The notes under the pieces: generated by a model | What the model saw: the letters and a program-made list of their open reading frames with translations, nothing else | What the model was told of the DNA's origin: nothing | The model's database searches: none | Made by a program: the position numbers and the translations under genes | Assembly (NCBI GenBank): GCA_017483665.1 | Contig: JAFUVM010000006.1 | Location: 1 to 58,181 of the forward strand | Length of the DNA stretch: 58,181 nucleotides | Reading direction: 5' to 3' | DNA from: Bacteroidaceae bacterium | GTDB taxonomy: Bacteria > Bacteroidota > Bacteroidia > Bacteroidales > Bacteroidaceae | Shown here: positions 27,845 to 36,818 of the stretch, in pieces | How positions within the stretch are numbered: the stretch's first letter is position 1 | Layout: each line of letters begins with the position of its first letter

Positions 27845-29137
27845 ATGGCTATACGACAAGATTATATTTCAAAAAGGAAGGTGAGGAGGGGCTTTCCCCT
27901 CCTCCTTCTCTTTCTCATCCTGCCTGCATTCCTGAACGTCAGCGCCGCCGAGAAGAAGCAGAAGCAACCGAAGCAGGAGAAGCTCTCTGCGCTTCGGAAG
28001 AACGCGAAGACTGCCCTCAAGAACCAGGCGAACCAGGATGCTGCCCGCAATGCCCTGCTCGGAGCCATCGGTCGCGAAGGGTTGAAGAACAGGCAGAAGG
28101 CCGACATCTACTATATGGCCGCCTTGCTCGAAGAATCGCTCAACGGCGTGGAGAACAAGAAAGCCTACCTCAAGCAGGCGTTCGACACGGCCCGCTTCTT
28201 CAACAAACTCTGCGACATGTATGCCCAGCTGCGCCTGTGCGACAGCGTCGACCTTGCCCCTGATGATAATGGCAGAATACATCCGCGCCTGCAAAAGAAG
28301 ACGCGGGCACTGCGTCTCAAGCACCGTCGCAACATCATCGGCGGCGGTAAATACTTCCTGGCAAGGCAAGGCTTTGCTCCGGCCTATCCCTTCTTCGACC
28401 TCTACAGCACCTATCGCTACGACGAGCCCGTAGATTCCCTCTTGCGGCAGGCGGTCTGTCTGGCTGCACTCACAGCTTTCCACATGGACAACTACCCCGG
28501 GACCGTCAAGCATGCCGACGAGGCTATCACCTATTCCGACTCCTCCACTTCAGCCATTCTCCTCGAATATAAGGCACGAGCCTATGACCAGATGAAGGAC
28601 AGCGACATGTGGGTTGTCACGCTCCGACGCGGAGTGCGCGAATACCCGGAGCACGATTTCTTCTTTGTCCATTTGGCCGATTGGTATCATGCACAGCGGG
28701 AATTTGCCGAAGAGCGCAGGCTTGCTGACAAACTCATTGCCGCCACCGGAGGCAGAGCCATTCACTACTATGCCAAGTCGAAGAGCTATCTGGCCGAGAA
28801 CAACTACGAATCGTGTGTCGTCTATGCCGACAGTTCCATTGCCCTCCAGAAGGATTATGCCGATGCCTACTACAACAAGGGCATTGCCTATCTGAACATG
28901 GCTATCATCTCGCAGGAGAACAGCAGCAAGGACGTGAACAGTCCGCAGTATGCAGCCGACAAGGAACGGACGCGCGACCTGTATCGGAAGGCTCGTCCGT
29001 GCATGGAAATGGTGCGTCGCCTGCAGCCGGAGAAAGAAGACCGCTGGGCGTCGCCTCTCTATCGTATTTATCTAAACCTGAATCTCGGAGAAGAGTTCGT
29101 CGAGATAGACCGCATCCTTAATGCCCAAAAGAAGTAG
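27845..29137 (+). CDS. Secreted TPR-repeat protein, second copy
   Basis: 430 residues starting MAIRQDYISKRKVRRGF, followed by a hydrophobic export segment (PLLLLFLILPAFLNVSAA). It has helical repeats in the C-terminal half: ESCVVYADSSIALQKDYADA and YYNKGIAYLNMAI. It lies 11 bp after the first TPR gene and resembles it in layout (Lys-rich after the signal, C-terminal TPRs), so the two may be diverged paralogues. The stop is 3 bp from the convergent gldE stop. Function unknown. Confidence 0.75.
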   Translation: MAIRQDYISKRKVRRGFPLLLLFLILPAFLNVSAAEKKQKQPKQEKLSALRKNAKTALKNQANQDAARNALLGAIGREGLKNRQKADIYYMAALLEESLNGVENKKAYLKQAFDTARFFNKLCDMYAQLRLCDSVDLAPDDNGRIHPRLQKKTRALRLKHRRNIIGGGKYFLARQGFAPAYPFFDLYSTYRYDEPVDSLLRQAVCLAALTAFHMDNYPGTVKHADEAITYSDSSTSAILLEYKARAYDQMKDSDMWVVTLRRGVREYPEHDFFFVHLADWYHAQREFAEERRLADKLIAATGGRAIHYYAKSKSYLAENNYESCVVYADSSIALQKDYADAYYNKGIAYLNMAIISQENSSKDVNSPQYAADKERTRDLYRKARPCMEMVRRLQPEKEDRWASPLYRIYLNLNLGEEFVEIDRILNAQKK

Positions 29138-29140
29138 GGG

Positions 29141-30478
29141 TCAGTCGTTATTGTGGACGATAACCTTCACTTTGACAATGCGGCGTTGGCTGGCTTCCTG
29201 TACCTCGAATGTGAAACGCTTATAGTCTATGCGTTCGCCCTGGGCAGGGAAGTCGCCCTTGATTTCAAGCAATAGTCCTGCCAGGGTTTCAGCTTCGCCC
29301 TCAACCATCTCGAAGTACCCGTCGTCGAGGCCAAGGATTTTCGTAAAGTCCGACATGAGTGTCTTGCCCTCGAAGATGTAGGTGTTCTGGTTGAGGCGTT
29401 GGTAGGACTTCTCTTCGTCGTCGTATTCATCGTTTATCTCACCGACGATTTCCTCCAGTATGTCCTCCATCGTCACAATGCCGCTGGTGCCTCCGAACTC
29501 GTCCACGACGATGGCAATGTGCACTTTGTTTGCCTGGAAGTCGCGCAGCAGGTCGTCTATCATCTTTGTCTCAGGCACGAAGTAGGCGGGACGTATCAGG
29601 CTTTGCCAGCGGAAGCCCTGCGGCTTGCCGAGGTGCGGCATCAGGTCCTTGATGTAGAGCACGCCCTTGATGTTGTCCTCCGTGCCTTGGTAGACAGGGA
29701 TGCGGCTGTAGTTGTTGGCAACGATGCATGCAAGTACGTCGCTGAACGAAGCCTTTACGTCGAGGTCTACAATGTCCACACGGCTCGTCATGATTTCCTT
29801 TGCCATTTCGCCGCCGAAGCGGATGATGCCCTTGAGCATGCCGGCTTCCTCGGCAATGTCCTTCTTGTCGGTCAGCTCCATTGCTTTCTCCAGGTCGTCG
29901 ACGGTGAGCATCTCAGTCTCGCCGGCAGCAAACCTTCGGGTAATGACCTTGCTGCGTATGAGCAGGTGGCTCAGGGGCCAGAAGACTTTGCTGAGCACTT
30001 GAAGCGTAGGCGCAGCAAAGCGGCAGAAGGCAAGCGTGTGCTGACGGCTGTATATCTTAGGGATTATTTCGCCGAAGAGCAGGAGCAGGAAGGTGAGCAG
30101 TACGGTCATGACAAGGAACTCCAGCCAGCGTGCCTGACCGAAGTCAATGGTCTTGTCGAAGCAGAAGTATAGGATTGTGATGACAGCCACATTCACCAGA
30201 TTGTTGCTGATGAGGATAGTGGCCAGCAGGCGTTCGCTGTCATGGAGCAAGGCTGCTACCTTTTCGTCGGAGTGATGCTTGCCTTCGTCAATAGTGCTCC
30301 TTTCGGCAGGGGTGAGGCTGAAGAAAGCTATCTCGCTTGCCGAGACGAATCCGGAGCAGAAGAGCAGGAACAGGACGATGGCGAAGGCTATCCATACGTC
30401 GGGTGTTGGCGACTGAATGCTGACGGTGCAAATGGAGTCTACGAGCTCCTGCCAGAAGTTTATGAGGCTGTTTGCCAT
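29141..30478 (-). CDS. gldE: GldE-type CNNM/CBS/CorC-HlyC membrane protein
   Basis: 445 residues: a DUF21/CNNM transmembrane domain ([30 protein letters not shown]), a CBS pair ([39 protein letters not shown] split at FGGTSGIVT) and a C-terminal CorC_HlyC domain ([23 protein letters not shown], core LGLDDGYFE). In gliding Bacteroidetes GldE is tied to gliding and type IX secretion. The ssb-gldE order here is the conserved one, although mutY and gldD are not adjacent. A cation-transport role is the alternative. Confidence 0.85.
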   Translation of the reverse strand: MANSLINFWQELVDSICTVSIQSPTPDVWIAFAIVLFLLFCSGFVSASEIAFFSLTPAERSTIDEGKHHSDEKVAALLHDSERLLATILISNNLVNVAVITILYFCFDKTIDFGQARWLEFLVMTVLLTFLLLLFGEIIPKIYSRQHTLAFCRFAAPTLQVLSKVFWPLSHLLIRSKVITRRFAAGETEMLTVDDLEKAMELTDKKDIAEEAGMLKGIIRFGGEMAKEIMTSRVDIVDLDVKASFSDVLACIVANNYSRIPVYQGTEDNIKGVLYIKDLMPHLGKPQGFRWQSLIRPAYFVPETKMIDDLLRDFQANKVHIAIVVDEFGGTSGIVTMEDILEEIVGEINDEYDDEEKSYQRLNQNTYIFEGKTLMSDFTKILGLDDGYFEMVEGEAETLAGLLLEIKGDFPAQGERIDYKRFTFEVQEASQRRIVKVKVIVHNND

Positions 30479-30481
30479 TGC

Positions 30482-30859
30482 TTATTGTGCCGATGGTTGT
30501 TGGTTTGCTGTGGCTTCGCTGGTGGCTTGAGGTTTTGGCGAGAGCATTTCGAGCGACTCGGCCCAAATCTCTGTGACAGTGCGACGGATGCCGTTGCGGT
30601 CCTCGTAAGTACGTGTGTGAATCTGTCCCTCGATGAAAAGCTTGTCGCCCTTGTGGACATACTTCTCAACGACCTCTGCCAGTCCTCGCCACAGCACGAC
30701 ATTGTGCCATTCCGTACGTTCGGGCACTTCCGTTCCGTTCTGCAGCGTGTAGCCGCGTTCGGTTGTAGCCAAGGTCAAGCTTGCCACGCAGACACCGCGG
30801 TCCACATATTTTATCTCAGGCTCCTTTCCGACGTTGCCTATCAGCATTACTTTGTTCAT
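30482..30859 (-). CDS. ssb: Single-stranded DNA-binding protein, short form
   Basis: 125 residues with the OB-fold signature MNKVMLIGNVGKEPEIKYVD, TEWHNVVLWRGLAEVVEKYV and KLFIEGQIHTRTYEDRNG. The tail after residue 110 (KPQATSEATANQQPSAQ) lacks the acidic DDDxPF tip through which SSB recruits other proteins. It may therefore be a secondary SSB, with a full-length copy elsewhere in the genome. It ends 3 bp before gldE, so the two are co-transcribed. Confidence 0.92.
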   Translation of the reverse strand: MNKVMLIGNVGKEPEIKYVDRGVCVASLTLATTERGYTLQNGTEVPERTEWHNVVLWRGLAEVVEKYVHKGDKLFIEGQIHTRTYEDRNGIRRTVTEIWAESLEMLSPKPQATSEATANQQPSAQ

Positions 30860-30889
30860 CTCTGTTGCTGTTTTTTGCGTTTAGCAGCG

Positions 30890-30897
30890 CAAAGTTA
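30890..30897 (-). promoter_or_regulatory. -7 box for ssb-gldE
   Basis: Minus strand reads TAACTTTG, 31 bp before the ssb ATG. It lies back to back with the promoter of the EEP gene. Confidence 0.65.
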
Positions 30898-30940
30898 CAA
30901 TAAAAATAAGAATTAGTGGTTAAGATTTGAGAATAATTTG

Positions 30941-30948
30941 TAACTTTG
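30941..30948 (+). promoter_or_regulatory. -7 box for the EEP-family gene
   Basis: TAACTTTG. The expected transcript start near 30955 leaves almost no leader for an ATG at 30959, but about 16 nt for the ATG at 30971, which favours the latter. Confidence 0.65.
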
Positions 30949-30970
30949 TACTAAACTAATGAAAGAAACT

Positions 30971-31861
30971 ATGAAGAAACAACTGCTTTTAATGCTTACT
31001 GTGCTTGTGCCGATGATTTGTATGTCTGCCGGAAAACCAAATTCTGAACCGGCGAAGCTTCGCTGGGGAACGTTCAATATCCGTCTGCAGACGACTGTTG
31101 ATGATAAGGAAGGGTGGGGATGGAATGTCCGCCGCGACCGTGTGGCAAACTATATCAAGGAGAAACATCTCGACGTTGTCGGTATGCAGGAGGTCCTGCA
31201 CTCTCAGCTCGAGGACTTGCTTGCACGTTTGCCCGAGTATGATTATGTGGGTGTGGGAAGAACGGACGGCAAGACAAAGGGCGAATACAGCCCGGTCTTC
31301 TTCCTCCGGGAGAAGTTCGAAGTCCTGGAAAAGGGCAACTTCTGGCTAAGCGAGACTCCCGATGTGCCAGGCTCTGTCGGTTGGGATGCTGCCTTGGAGC
31401 GTATCGCAAGCTATGCAAAACTCAAGGACAAGCAGACAGGCAAAGTCTTCATGGCTGTCAATACACACTTCGACCATGTGGGCGTGACGGCTCGCAGGGA
31501 GAGTGCCAAGCTCATTATGAGGAAGATTCAGGATATTGTGGGAGACAAGCCTGCCGTCGTGACCGGCGATTTCAATGTCACGGAAGATGATGAAGCCTAC
31601 CAAACAATGACAAGCAGTCAAGTAGTAAATGGGAAAACGTCAGGCTGCAAGTTCAACGATGCCTATCACATGACGGCCCACCATACCGGTACGACCTTTA
31701 CATGGCACAACTACTGCCGCATTCCACCGCTCAAGTGCGAGAAGATCGATTTCATCTTCATCACACCTTCCATTCGCGTCACACATTCGCACATTGAGGT
31801 TCCCAACCCTGAAGCAATGCTCTCCGACCATAATCCGCACTGGGCAGACCTGGAGTTCTGA
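30971..31861 (+). CDS. Secreted endonuclease/exonuclease/phosphatase (EEP) family hydrolase
   Basis: 296 residues. The start MKKQLLLMLTVLVPMICMSAG gives a clean signal peptide and suits the promoter position; an ATG 12 bp earlier is less likely. The EEP catalytic series is complete: GTFNIR, VGMQEV, NTHFDHVG, TGDFNV, IDFIF and the terminal SDHNP. The fold includes nucleases, sphingomyelinases and inositol phosphatases. The substrate cannot be read from sequence. The exported location argues for scavenging phosphate or nucleic acid. Its stop is 2 bp from the stop of the convergent STAS gene. Confidence 0.85.
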   Translation: MKKQLLLMLTVLVPMICMSAGKPNSEPAKLRWGTFNIRLQTTVDDKEGWGWNVRRDRVANYIKEKHLDVVGMQEVLHSQLEDLLARLPEYDYVGVGRTDGKTKGEYSPVFFLREKFEVLEKGNFWLSETPDVPGSVGWDAALERIASYAKLKDKQTGKVFMAVNTHFDHVGVTARRESAKLIMRKIQDIVGDKPAVVTGDFNVTEDDEAYQTMTSSQVVNGKTSGCKFNDAYHMTAHHTGTTFTWHNYCRIPPLKCEKIDFIFITPSIRVTHSHIEVPNPEAMLSDHNPHWADLEF

Positions 31862-31863
31862 CC

Positions 31864-32166
31864 TTATCTGTACTCAAACAGGTTGATGAAGCCAGTCATG
31901 GCAAAGACCGAGCGAATTTCGTCGCCGAGGCCTTTGATGTAGACGTGGCTGCCCAGAGCTTTTGCCTTTTTCAGTACACCGAGGAACAGACGCAGTCCGC
32001 TCGATGAGATGTACTCCAGCTTGGAGCATTCGAGCACTATATCGTGGCCGCTGCATTCTGCGAGCGGCTGCAGCTCTTTTTCCACCTTTGCAGCCACGGC
32101 TGTGTCAAGGCGTCCTTCAAAGTACATGACGTAATCGTTGTTTTCTTCTTTGAATACAGTTTTCAT
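31864..32166 (-). CDS. STAS-domain anti-sigma-factor-antagonist-like protein
   Basis: 100 residues, a lone STAS domain (SpoIIAA/RsbV fold): FEGRLDTAVAAKVEKEL and the phospho-loop YISSSGLRLFLGVL. By alignment with SpoIIAA, S55 is the probable phosphorylation site. The preceding Asp of the usual DSSGL is a Ser here. It is the last gene of the operon, 6 bp after the SLC13 transporter. The kinase and phosphatase activities needed for partner switching lie two genes upstream in one polypeptide. Confidence 0.9.
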   Translation of the reverse strand: MKTVFKEENNDYVMYFEGRLDTAVAAKVEKELQPLAECSGHDIVLECSKLEYISSSGLRLFLGVLKKAKALGSHVYIKGLGDEIRSVFAMTGFINLFEYR

Positions 32167-32172
32167 TATTTA

Positions 32173-33969
32173 TTATGTATATAGTGGATAAATCAGGTTG
32201 ACAAGCACGATGCACACGACGAGGAGTACAACATGCATGATAGCCCCGAGGCGTGCGAAGTCGCTAAAGCGGAACGAGCCGGGGCCGTAGATGAGTATAT
32301 GGGTGCTGGAGCCTATTGGCGAGGCGAAGCTGATGGTGACGGAGAGCATCAGCGACATGACGAAGGGCATCGGGTTGCATCCGAGCATCTGGGCTTGTTG
32401 CCAGATGACGGGGAAGAAGACAGCTGCACTGCCCACGTCGCTCACGAACTCTGTGACAACAGAGGCCAGCAGGCACATCACTGCCATCACAACGTAGGGG
32501 TTGGAGCCACAAAGGTCGAGTATGCCGGAGGCTATCGCATCGGTAATACCTGTCTTCGCGATTGCCGAAGAGAATACGACTGTTGAGCCCAGCAGGAGCA
32601 ATATATCCCACTCGATGTACGTCAGCACGCGGTCCATGCGACAGCAGCGGAACAGTATCATGGCTCCTGCGGCCAACATCGTCGTAGCCATCAGCGGCAG
32701 CACATGAAACGATGACAGCAGGAACATCAATACGAGTATGATGGTGGCTGTGATTGTGCGCGAGCTGGTCTGCGGGACGAAGTGTGAATCAAAGAATGTC
32801 AGTCGGCGGCGGTTGGCCTGTTCAATCTTGTTGTCGCTGTTTTTCGGGCACTCCAACAGCAGGGAGTCGCCTGCCTGCAACCTGATTTCGCGAGGCTGTC
32901 CCTCCACACGTCTGCCTTGACGGGCTACAGCCACCAGTACAACGTCGTTTTCGTGCTCGAAGTCACTCTCAGTCATCTTTGTGCCGATAAGGTCGCTCCC
33001 AAAGTCGACATAGGCTGTACGCATCTTTCGCTTGGTGTCAATCTCGTTGATGCTCCACACGTGGTGGTCGGCAGCCACGAGACCATGACTGCGTTTCAGC
33101 TCAAGTATCTCGTTGATTTGACCTGCATAGACCAGACGGTCTCCGCCCATCAAGGGCTCGTCGGGGCTCACGGGCATGATAATCTCTTTGTCGAAGCGCA
33201 CTATCTCGATAAGAGAGCCGCCCTTGATGCGGTACAGACCAGCTTCTTCCACCGTTTCGGCAATGGCAGGATTGTCTGTCGGTACAAGTAGTTCGGCAGT
33301 ATAGTCTGAGGTGGTCTCGAAAGACTGTTCGGGCGATTCTCGCGAGGGAATGAAGCGTTGCATTGCCACGACTATCAAGATACCCACGACGGTGAGTGCC
33401 AGTCCGGGCAGCAACGGTTCGAAGATGTTGAGTGATTGTCCTGTCTGTTTGAAATAAAGACCGGCAATGACCAGGTTCGACGAGCTCCCTAACAATGTAC
33501 ACATGCCTCCCAACGAGGCTGCATAGCTCAGTGGCAACAGAAGCTTTGAAGCAGGGATGTCAAGTTTTCGTGCCCAAATCTTCACCGTATCGATGAATAG
33601 GGCTACGACGTTTACCGAGTTAAGCAATGCTGCCAACAGGCTGATGGGTGCCATCAGTCGCACAATAGCATTCCGAAAGTTCTTGGGATTGCCCAGCACA
33701 TGCTTTGTGAGCCAGTAGAGCACGCCTGTCTGCATCAGTCCGGCAATGACTACAAAGAAGGCTGCATGAACAACGACCGGCTCTGAGCCAAAGCCTGCCA
33801 TGCCTTCCTCCTCGGTCACTACTCCGGTGACGAGCAGTATGGTGAGAGCCCCAAGGAATGTTACCTCGGCAGGCACACGTGTCCGTGCCATCACCACGAA
33901 AATGCCAAGCAAGGTGACTATCGTTATCCAGGCATTGCCGTTCAGCCCTAAAAACATTATGCACTCCAT
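32173..33969 (-). CDS. SLC13-family transporter with twin RCK_C domains
   Basis: 598-residue inner-membrane anion/carboxylate carrier. DASS motifs: LLNSVNVVALFIDTVK and GGMCTLLGSSSNLVIAGL in the first half, VTEFVSDVGSAAVFFPVI and ASPIGSSTHILIYGPG in the second. Two RCK_C-like regulatory domains occupy about residues 215-390 (GSLIEIVRFDKEIIMP; LIGTKMTESDFEHENDVV core LIGTKMTES). The start shares a base with the preceding stop (TAATG coupling). It is sandwiched between a phosphatase/kinase sensor and a STAS protein, so regulation of transport by the switch is possible. Confidence 0.88.
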   Translation of the reverse strand: MECIMFLGLNGNAWITIVTLLGIFVVMARTRVPAEVTFLGALTILLVTGVVTEEEGMAGFGSEPVVVHAAFFVVIAGLMQTGVLYWLTKHVLGNPKNFRNAIVRLMAPISLLAALLNSVNVVALFIDTVKIWARKLDIPASKLLLPLSYAASLGGMCTLLGSSSNLVIAGLYFKQTGQSLNIFEPLLPGLALTVVGILIVVAMQRFIPSRESPEQSFETTSDYTAELLVPTDNPAIAETVEEAGLYRIKGGSLIEIVRFDKEIIMPVSPDEPLMGGDRLVYAGQINEILELKRSHGLVAADHHVWSINEIDTKRKMRTAYVDFGSDLIGTKMTESDFEHENDVVLVAVARQGRRVEGQPREIRLQAGDSLLLECPKNSDNKIEQANRRRLTFFDSHFVPQTSSRTITATIILVLMFLLSSFHVLPLMATTMLAAGAMILFRCCRMDRVLTYIEWDILLLLGSTVVFSSAIAKTGITDAIASGILDLCGSNPYVVMAVMCLLASVVTEFVSDVGSAAVFFPVIWQQAQMLGCNPMPFVMSLMLSVTISFASPIGSSTHILIYGPGSFRFSDFARLGAIMHVVLLVVCIVLVNLIYPLYT

Positions 33970-36227
33970 TATTGGTTACTTATTTTCTTCCGAAGTGTCA
34001 ATATGTTCTTATTGCAGGTTCGCTCGTAGTTGATAGAGTCTATTATCTTCCTCACCAGATGAATCCCCAGTCCGCCTATGGGGCGCTCCTCTGCAGAGAG
34101 CGTAGTGTCCACTTCGGCTTTGGCTGTGGGGTCGAAGGGCGTTCCATTGTCGCTGATGACAAATTTCAGGCGAACATCACTGGCTTGTGCCTCGATGTGG
34201 ATGTCACCAACGATGCCGTGTGGATAGGCATACTTCATTACGTTGACCACTGCCTCTTCAAGGGCCAGATTCATTTGCATGGTCGTAGGCATGTCGAGGC
34301 CAATCTCTTCGCACACCTCGTCGACAAATTGTGCTAACAGCGGAACTTGCTCAATGTCATTTTGGAGAGTCAAGTCGCGCTTCAGTCGTACGTCAAGTTG
34401 TTTCTTGGTGTACTTCACTGCCAACATTGTCAGGTCATCGCTCTGCTTGGCATCACCCACAAAAGCGTGGACGGCGGCGGCTACATGTTCGATGAGGTCT
34501 TGTGGTTTGCTTGCATCAATTTTCTTCATTTGCGTCATCATCCTGTCCTCTCCATATTGAACGTGCATGGTGTCTTCGGCTTCGGTCAGGCCGTCGGTAT
34601 AGAGAAAGACGGTACTTTGAGTGTGGACGAGAAGTTCCTGCCCTTCGAATTTGTAGTTAGGTATGATGCCGATGGGGAGGTTTGAGACGCAATTGACAAA
34701 AGATAATTGCTGATTGCCCTGCGTCTCTTCCTTCATAGGCACAGTCTCAGATTGCTCGCTGTCAATAAGCAGGGGCGAACAGTGTCCAGCGTTGCAGTAG
34801 CGCAGACGGCCTGTCGGAAGGTCGAGCACGCCAACGAACATTGTGACAAACATGTTCGTGTCGTTCGTCTGTGCCATCGAGTCGTTCATCTGTGCTACGA
34901 TGCGTTCCGGACTGGCTTCGTGAGCCGAGACGGTGCGGAACAGGCTTCGCGTGACAGCCATCACCAACGAGGCAGGAACACCTTTCCCGCTGACATCGCC
35001 GATGCAGAAGAATAGTTTCTCGTCCCTGATATAGAAATCGAAGAGGTCGCCGCCCACTTCTTTGGCGGGCACGAGTGAGCCGTATATCTCAATGTCGTCT
35101 CGTTCCGGATATGGGGGGTATATCTTCGGCAGCATGCTCTTCTGTATCTCGCTGGCAATGTGCAGCTCACTGCCTATCCGTTCCTTCTCGGCGCTTACTG
35201 CCTGCAAACGTATGGCGTTCTTTGTGGCACGCCAAATGATATAGCCAAGCAATGCCATGCCGATGAGCATCAGCAGGAAAAGGTTGAAGCGCACTTGGCG
35301 GAGGCTATAGTAGATTTCGTTGTCGGAGCACACAATGGCCATCGACCAGCCGGTGCCGTCATCCATCTGGGCGTAGAACACATAGCTCTTCTCGCCATCG
35401 TCGTCGTGCACTGTGGCCTTCCCGCTGTGGCCGGCCATCATTTCGCGGTTGATGTAGCCTATGGTCGTGTCGCTCATGTCTGCCGTCACTTGTTCTATGT
35501 TACGGCGCATCACAAGGCTTTCTACGGGACATGCCATAATCTGGCCTGTTCGCGACAGGAGAAGGTTATAACTGGAAGGATAAATCTGTTTTGAATTGAT
35601 AAGTTCCGACAGCCAGTCGAGCGACACGTCTGCTCCCAGCAGTGCCACTATTTGTCCGTTCTGATCGTGAACAGGGGCGAAGTATGAGCAAAGCATCATT
35701 CGTGCTCCCTTCTCGTCGAAGTAGGGGTCACTCCAAAATCCTTCTTTTGCGGCTATGGCTCCTAAGAACCAACTCGATTGCAGATAGTCGTGGTCTGGGC
35801 CGCCTATCTGTTCCGCCTCGATATCTCCATTGCTGCTGCGGGCTACATACAGTTCGCACCAATGCCCGTACTTCGGGTAGTAGTCGGCTACGAATGGCAC
35901 GCCGACACCTACGATTTGCTTGTTATTCTCCAAAAGCAGGCGTGTAACGTTGGGGATATTATCGGGGTTGGCAAGTTCTGCCTCCACTGCCCACACCATA
36001 TTCTCAACAGCTACTTCTACTGCAGTGGTTAAGTTTTCTATTTCCAGGCTTTTCGCTCTCAGCTCGCTCTTGGCACGATGTTCCACTTCATCTTGGATGC
36101 TTTTCTTGGCAAACAAGTATTGCACACCGTTTGTTAGCTCCACCAGAACAGCAGCGGTGAGGATGATTGCCAGGCTTGACTTCGAGCGCAGAGTTTTGGG
36201 TATTAGCCGTAGTAGTTTTTTCCTCAT
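33969..36227 (-). CDS. Membrane Cache sensor with PP2C (SpoIIE) phosphatase and HATPase (RsbW-like) domains
   Basis: 752 residues. A first helix (SLAIILTAAVLVELTNG), a periplasmic Cache-like domain (about 45-310), a second helix (LFLLMLIGMALLGYIIW), then a PP2C phosphatase (about 375-580) with GGDLFDF near residue 390, GDVSGKGVPASL, LYTDGLTEAED and SDDLTMLAVKY all intact. A HATPase domain follows (about 610-750) with N-box LALEEAVVNVMKYAY, ISDNGTPFDP and GGLGIHLVRKI. Phosphatase and kinase, normally RsbU and RsbW, are fused. It overlaps the HD gene by 4 bp (ATGA) and the SLC13 gene by 1 bp. Confidence 0.9.
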   Translation of the reverse strand: MRKKLLRLIPKTLRSKSSLAIILTAAVLVELTNGVQYLFAKKSIQDEVEHRAKSELRAKSLEIENLTTAVEVAVENMVWAVEAELANPDNIPNVTRLLLENNKQIVGVGVPFVADYYPKYGHWCELYVARSSNGDIEAEQIGGPDHDYLQSSWFLGAIAAKEGFWSDPYFDEKGARMMLCSYFAPVHDQNGQIVALLGADVSLDWLSELINSKQIYPSSYNLLLSRTGQIMACPVESLVMRRNIEQVTADMSDTTIGYINREMMAGHSGKATVHDDDGEKSYVFYAQMDDGTGWSMAIVCSDNEIYYSLRQVRFNLFLLMLIGMALLGYIIWRATKNAIRLQAVSAEKERIGSELHIASEIQKSMLPKIYPPYPERDDIEIYGSLVPAKEVGGDLFDFYIRDEKLFFCIGDVSGKGVPASLVMAVTRSLFRTVSAHEASPERIVAQMNDSMAQTNDTNMFVTMFVGVLDLPTGRLRYCNAGHCSPLLIDSEQSETVPMKEETQGNQQLSFVNCVSNLPIGIIPNYKFEGQELLVHTQSTVFLYTDGLTEAEDTMHVQYGEDRMMTQMKKIDASKPQDLIEHVAAAVHAFVGDAKQSDDLTMLAVKYTKKQLDVRLKRDLTLQNDIEQVPLLAQFVDEVCEEIGLDMPTTMQMNLALEEAVVNVMKYAYPHGIVGDIHIEAQASDVRLKFVISDNGTPFDPTAKAEVDTTLSAEERPIGGLGIHLVRKIIDSINYERTCNKNILTLRKKISNQ

Positions 36228-36802
36228 TTGTGAAAGACTTTGTCAATCAAATCTATAAACTCCTGATATGCAAAGGTGCCGCTCAAATCGTTGAGAGATT
36301 CTGCAAGTTTCCGGTAGTGCCACTCATGCGAGGCTTTGTCTTTGACGTGGAAGATTTGCCATAGCGCGTCTCCTCGTGTCATGTAGTCGCGGTAGATGGC
36401 GCGCATGTTGCTGAGCTTGTCGCCCATCGCTACAATTTTTGCATCGTGGGAGGCTCTGTGCAGTCGGTCGATGGCTGCTTGTTTGCGTTCGTGCCAGGTG
36501 TCTTCCTCGGGTAAGCCTTCGGTGAGCTGGTCGCTTTCTGCCTCCACAAGAGATGCTACCCGCTCGCCAAACTCGCGGCGGATGTCTTCCAGTGTGACAT
36601 CGGTATCCTCGACTGTGTCGTGCAAGGCTGCTGCGGCCAGGAGTTCTTGGTCGGGCGTGATGGTGGCCACTATCTCCACGGCCTCCATCGGGTGGACGAT
36701 ATAAGGAAAGCCTTTCCCGCGGCGTTCGGAGTTGTGATGTGCTTTCACCGCGAATATGATGGCGCGGTCGAGCAGGTCGGTATCCATGTATTTGTTAGCC
36801 AT
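36224..36802 (-). CDS. HD-domain protein, MESH1-like small alarmone hydrolase candidate
   Basis: 192 residues matching the single-domain (p)ppGpp hydrolase pattern: FPYIVHPMEAVEIV with H37, ALHDTVEDTD with H61, D62, E65 and D66, and GDKLSNMRAI for the later Asp/Asn pair. The metal and catalytic set known from human MESH1 is fully present. The sequence also fits the wider RelA/SpoT HD family. A synthetase-domain protein lies one gene away, making an alarmone make-and-break pair plausible. It overlaps the sensor gene by ATGA. Confidence 0.8.
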   Translation of the reverse strand: MANKYMDTDLLDRAIIFAVKAHHNSERRGKGFPYIVHPMEAVEIVATITPDQELLAAAALHDTVEDTDVTLEDIRREFGERVASLVEAESDQLTEGLPEEDTWHERKQAAIDRLHRASHDAKIVAMGDKLSNMRAIYRDYMTRGDALWQIFHVKDKASHEWHYRKLAESLNDLSGTFAYQEFIDLIDKVFHK

Positions 36803-36818
36803 TCCTTAGGGTATTTAG

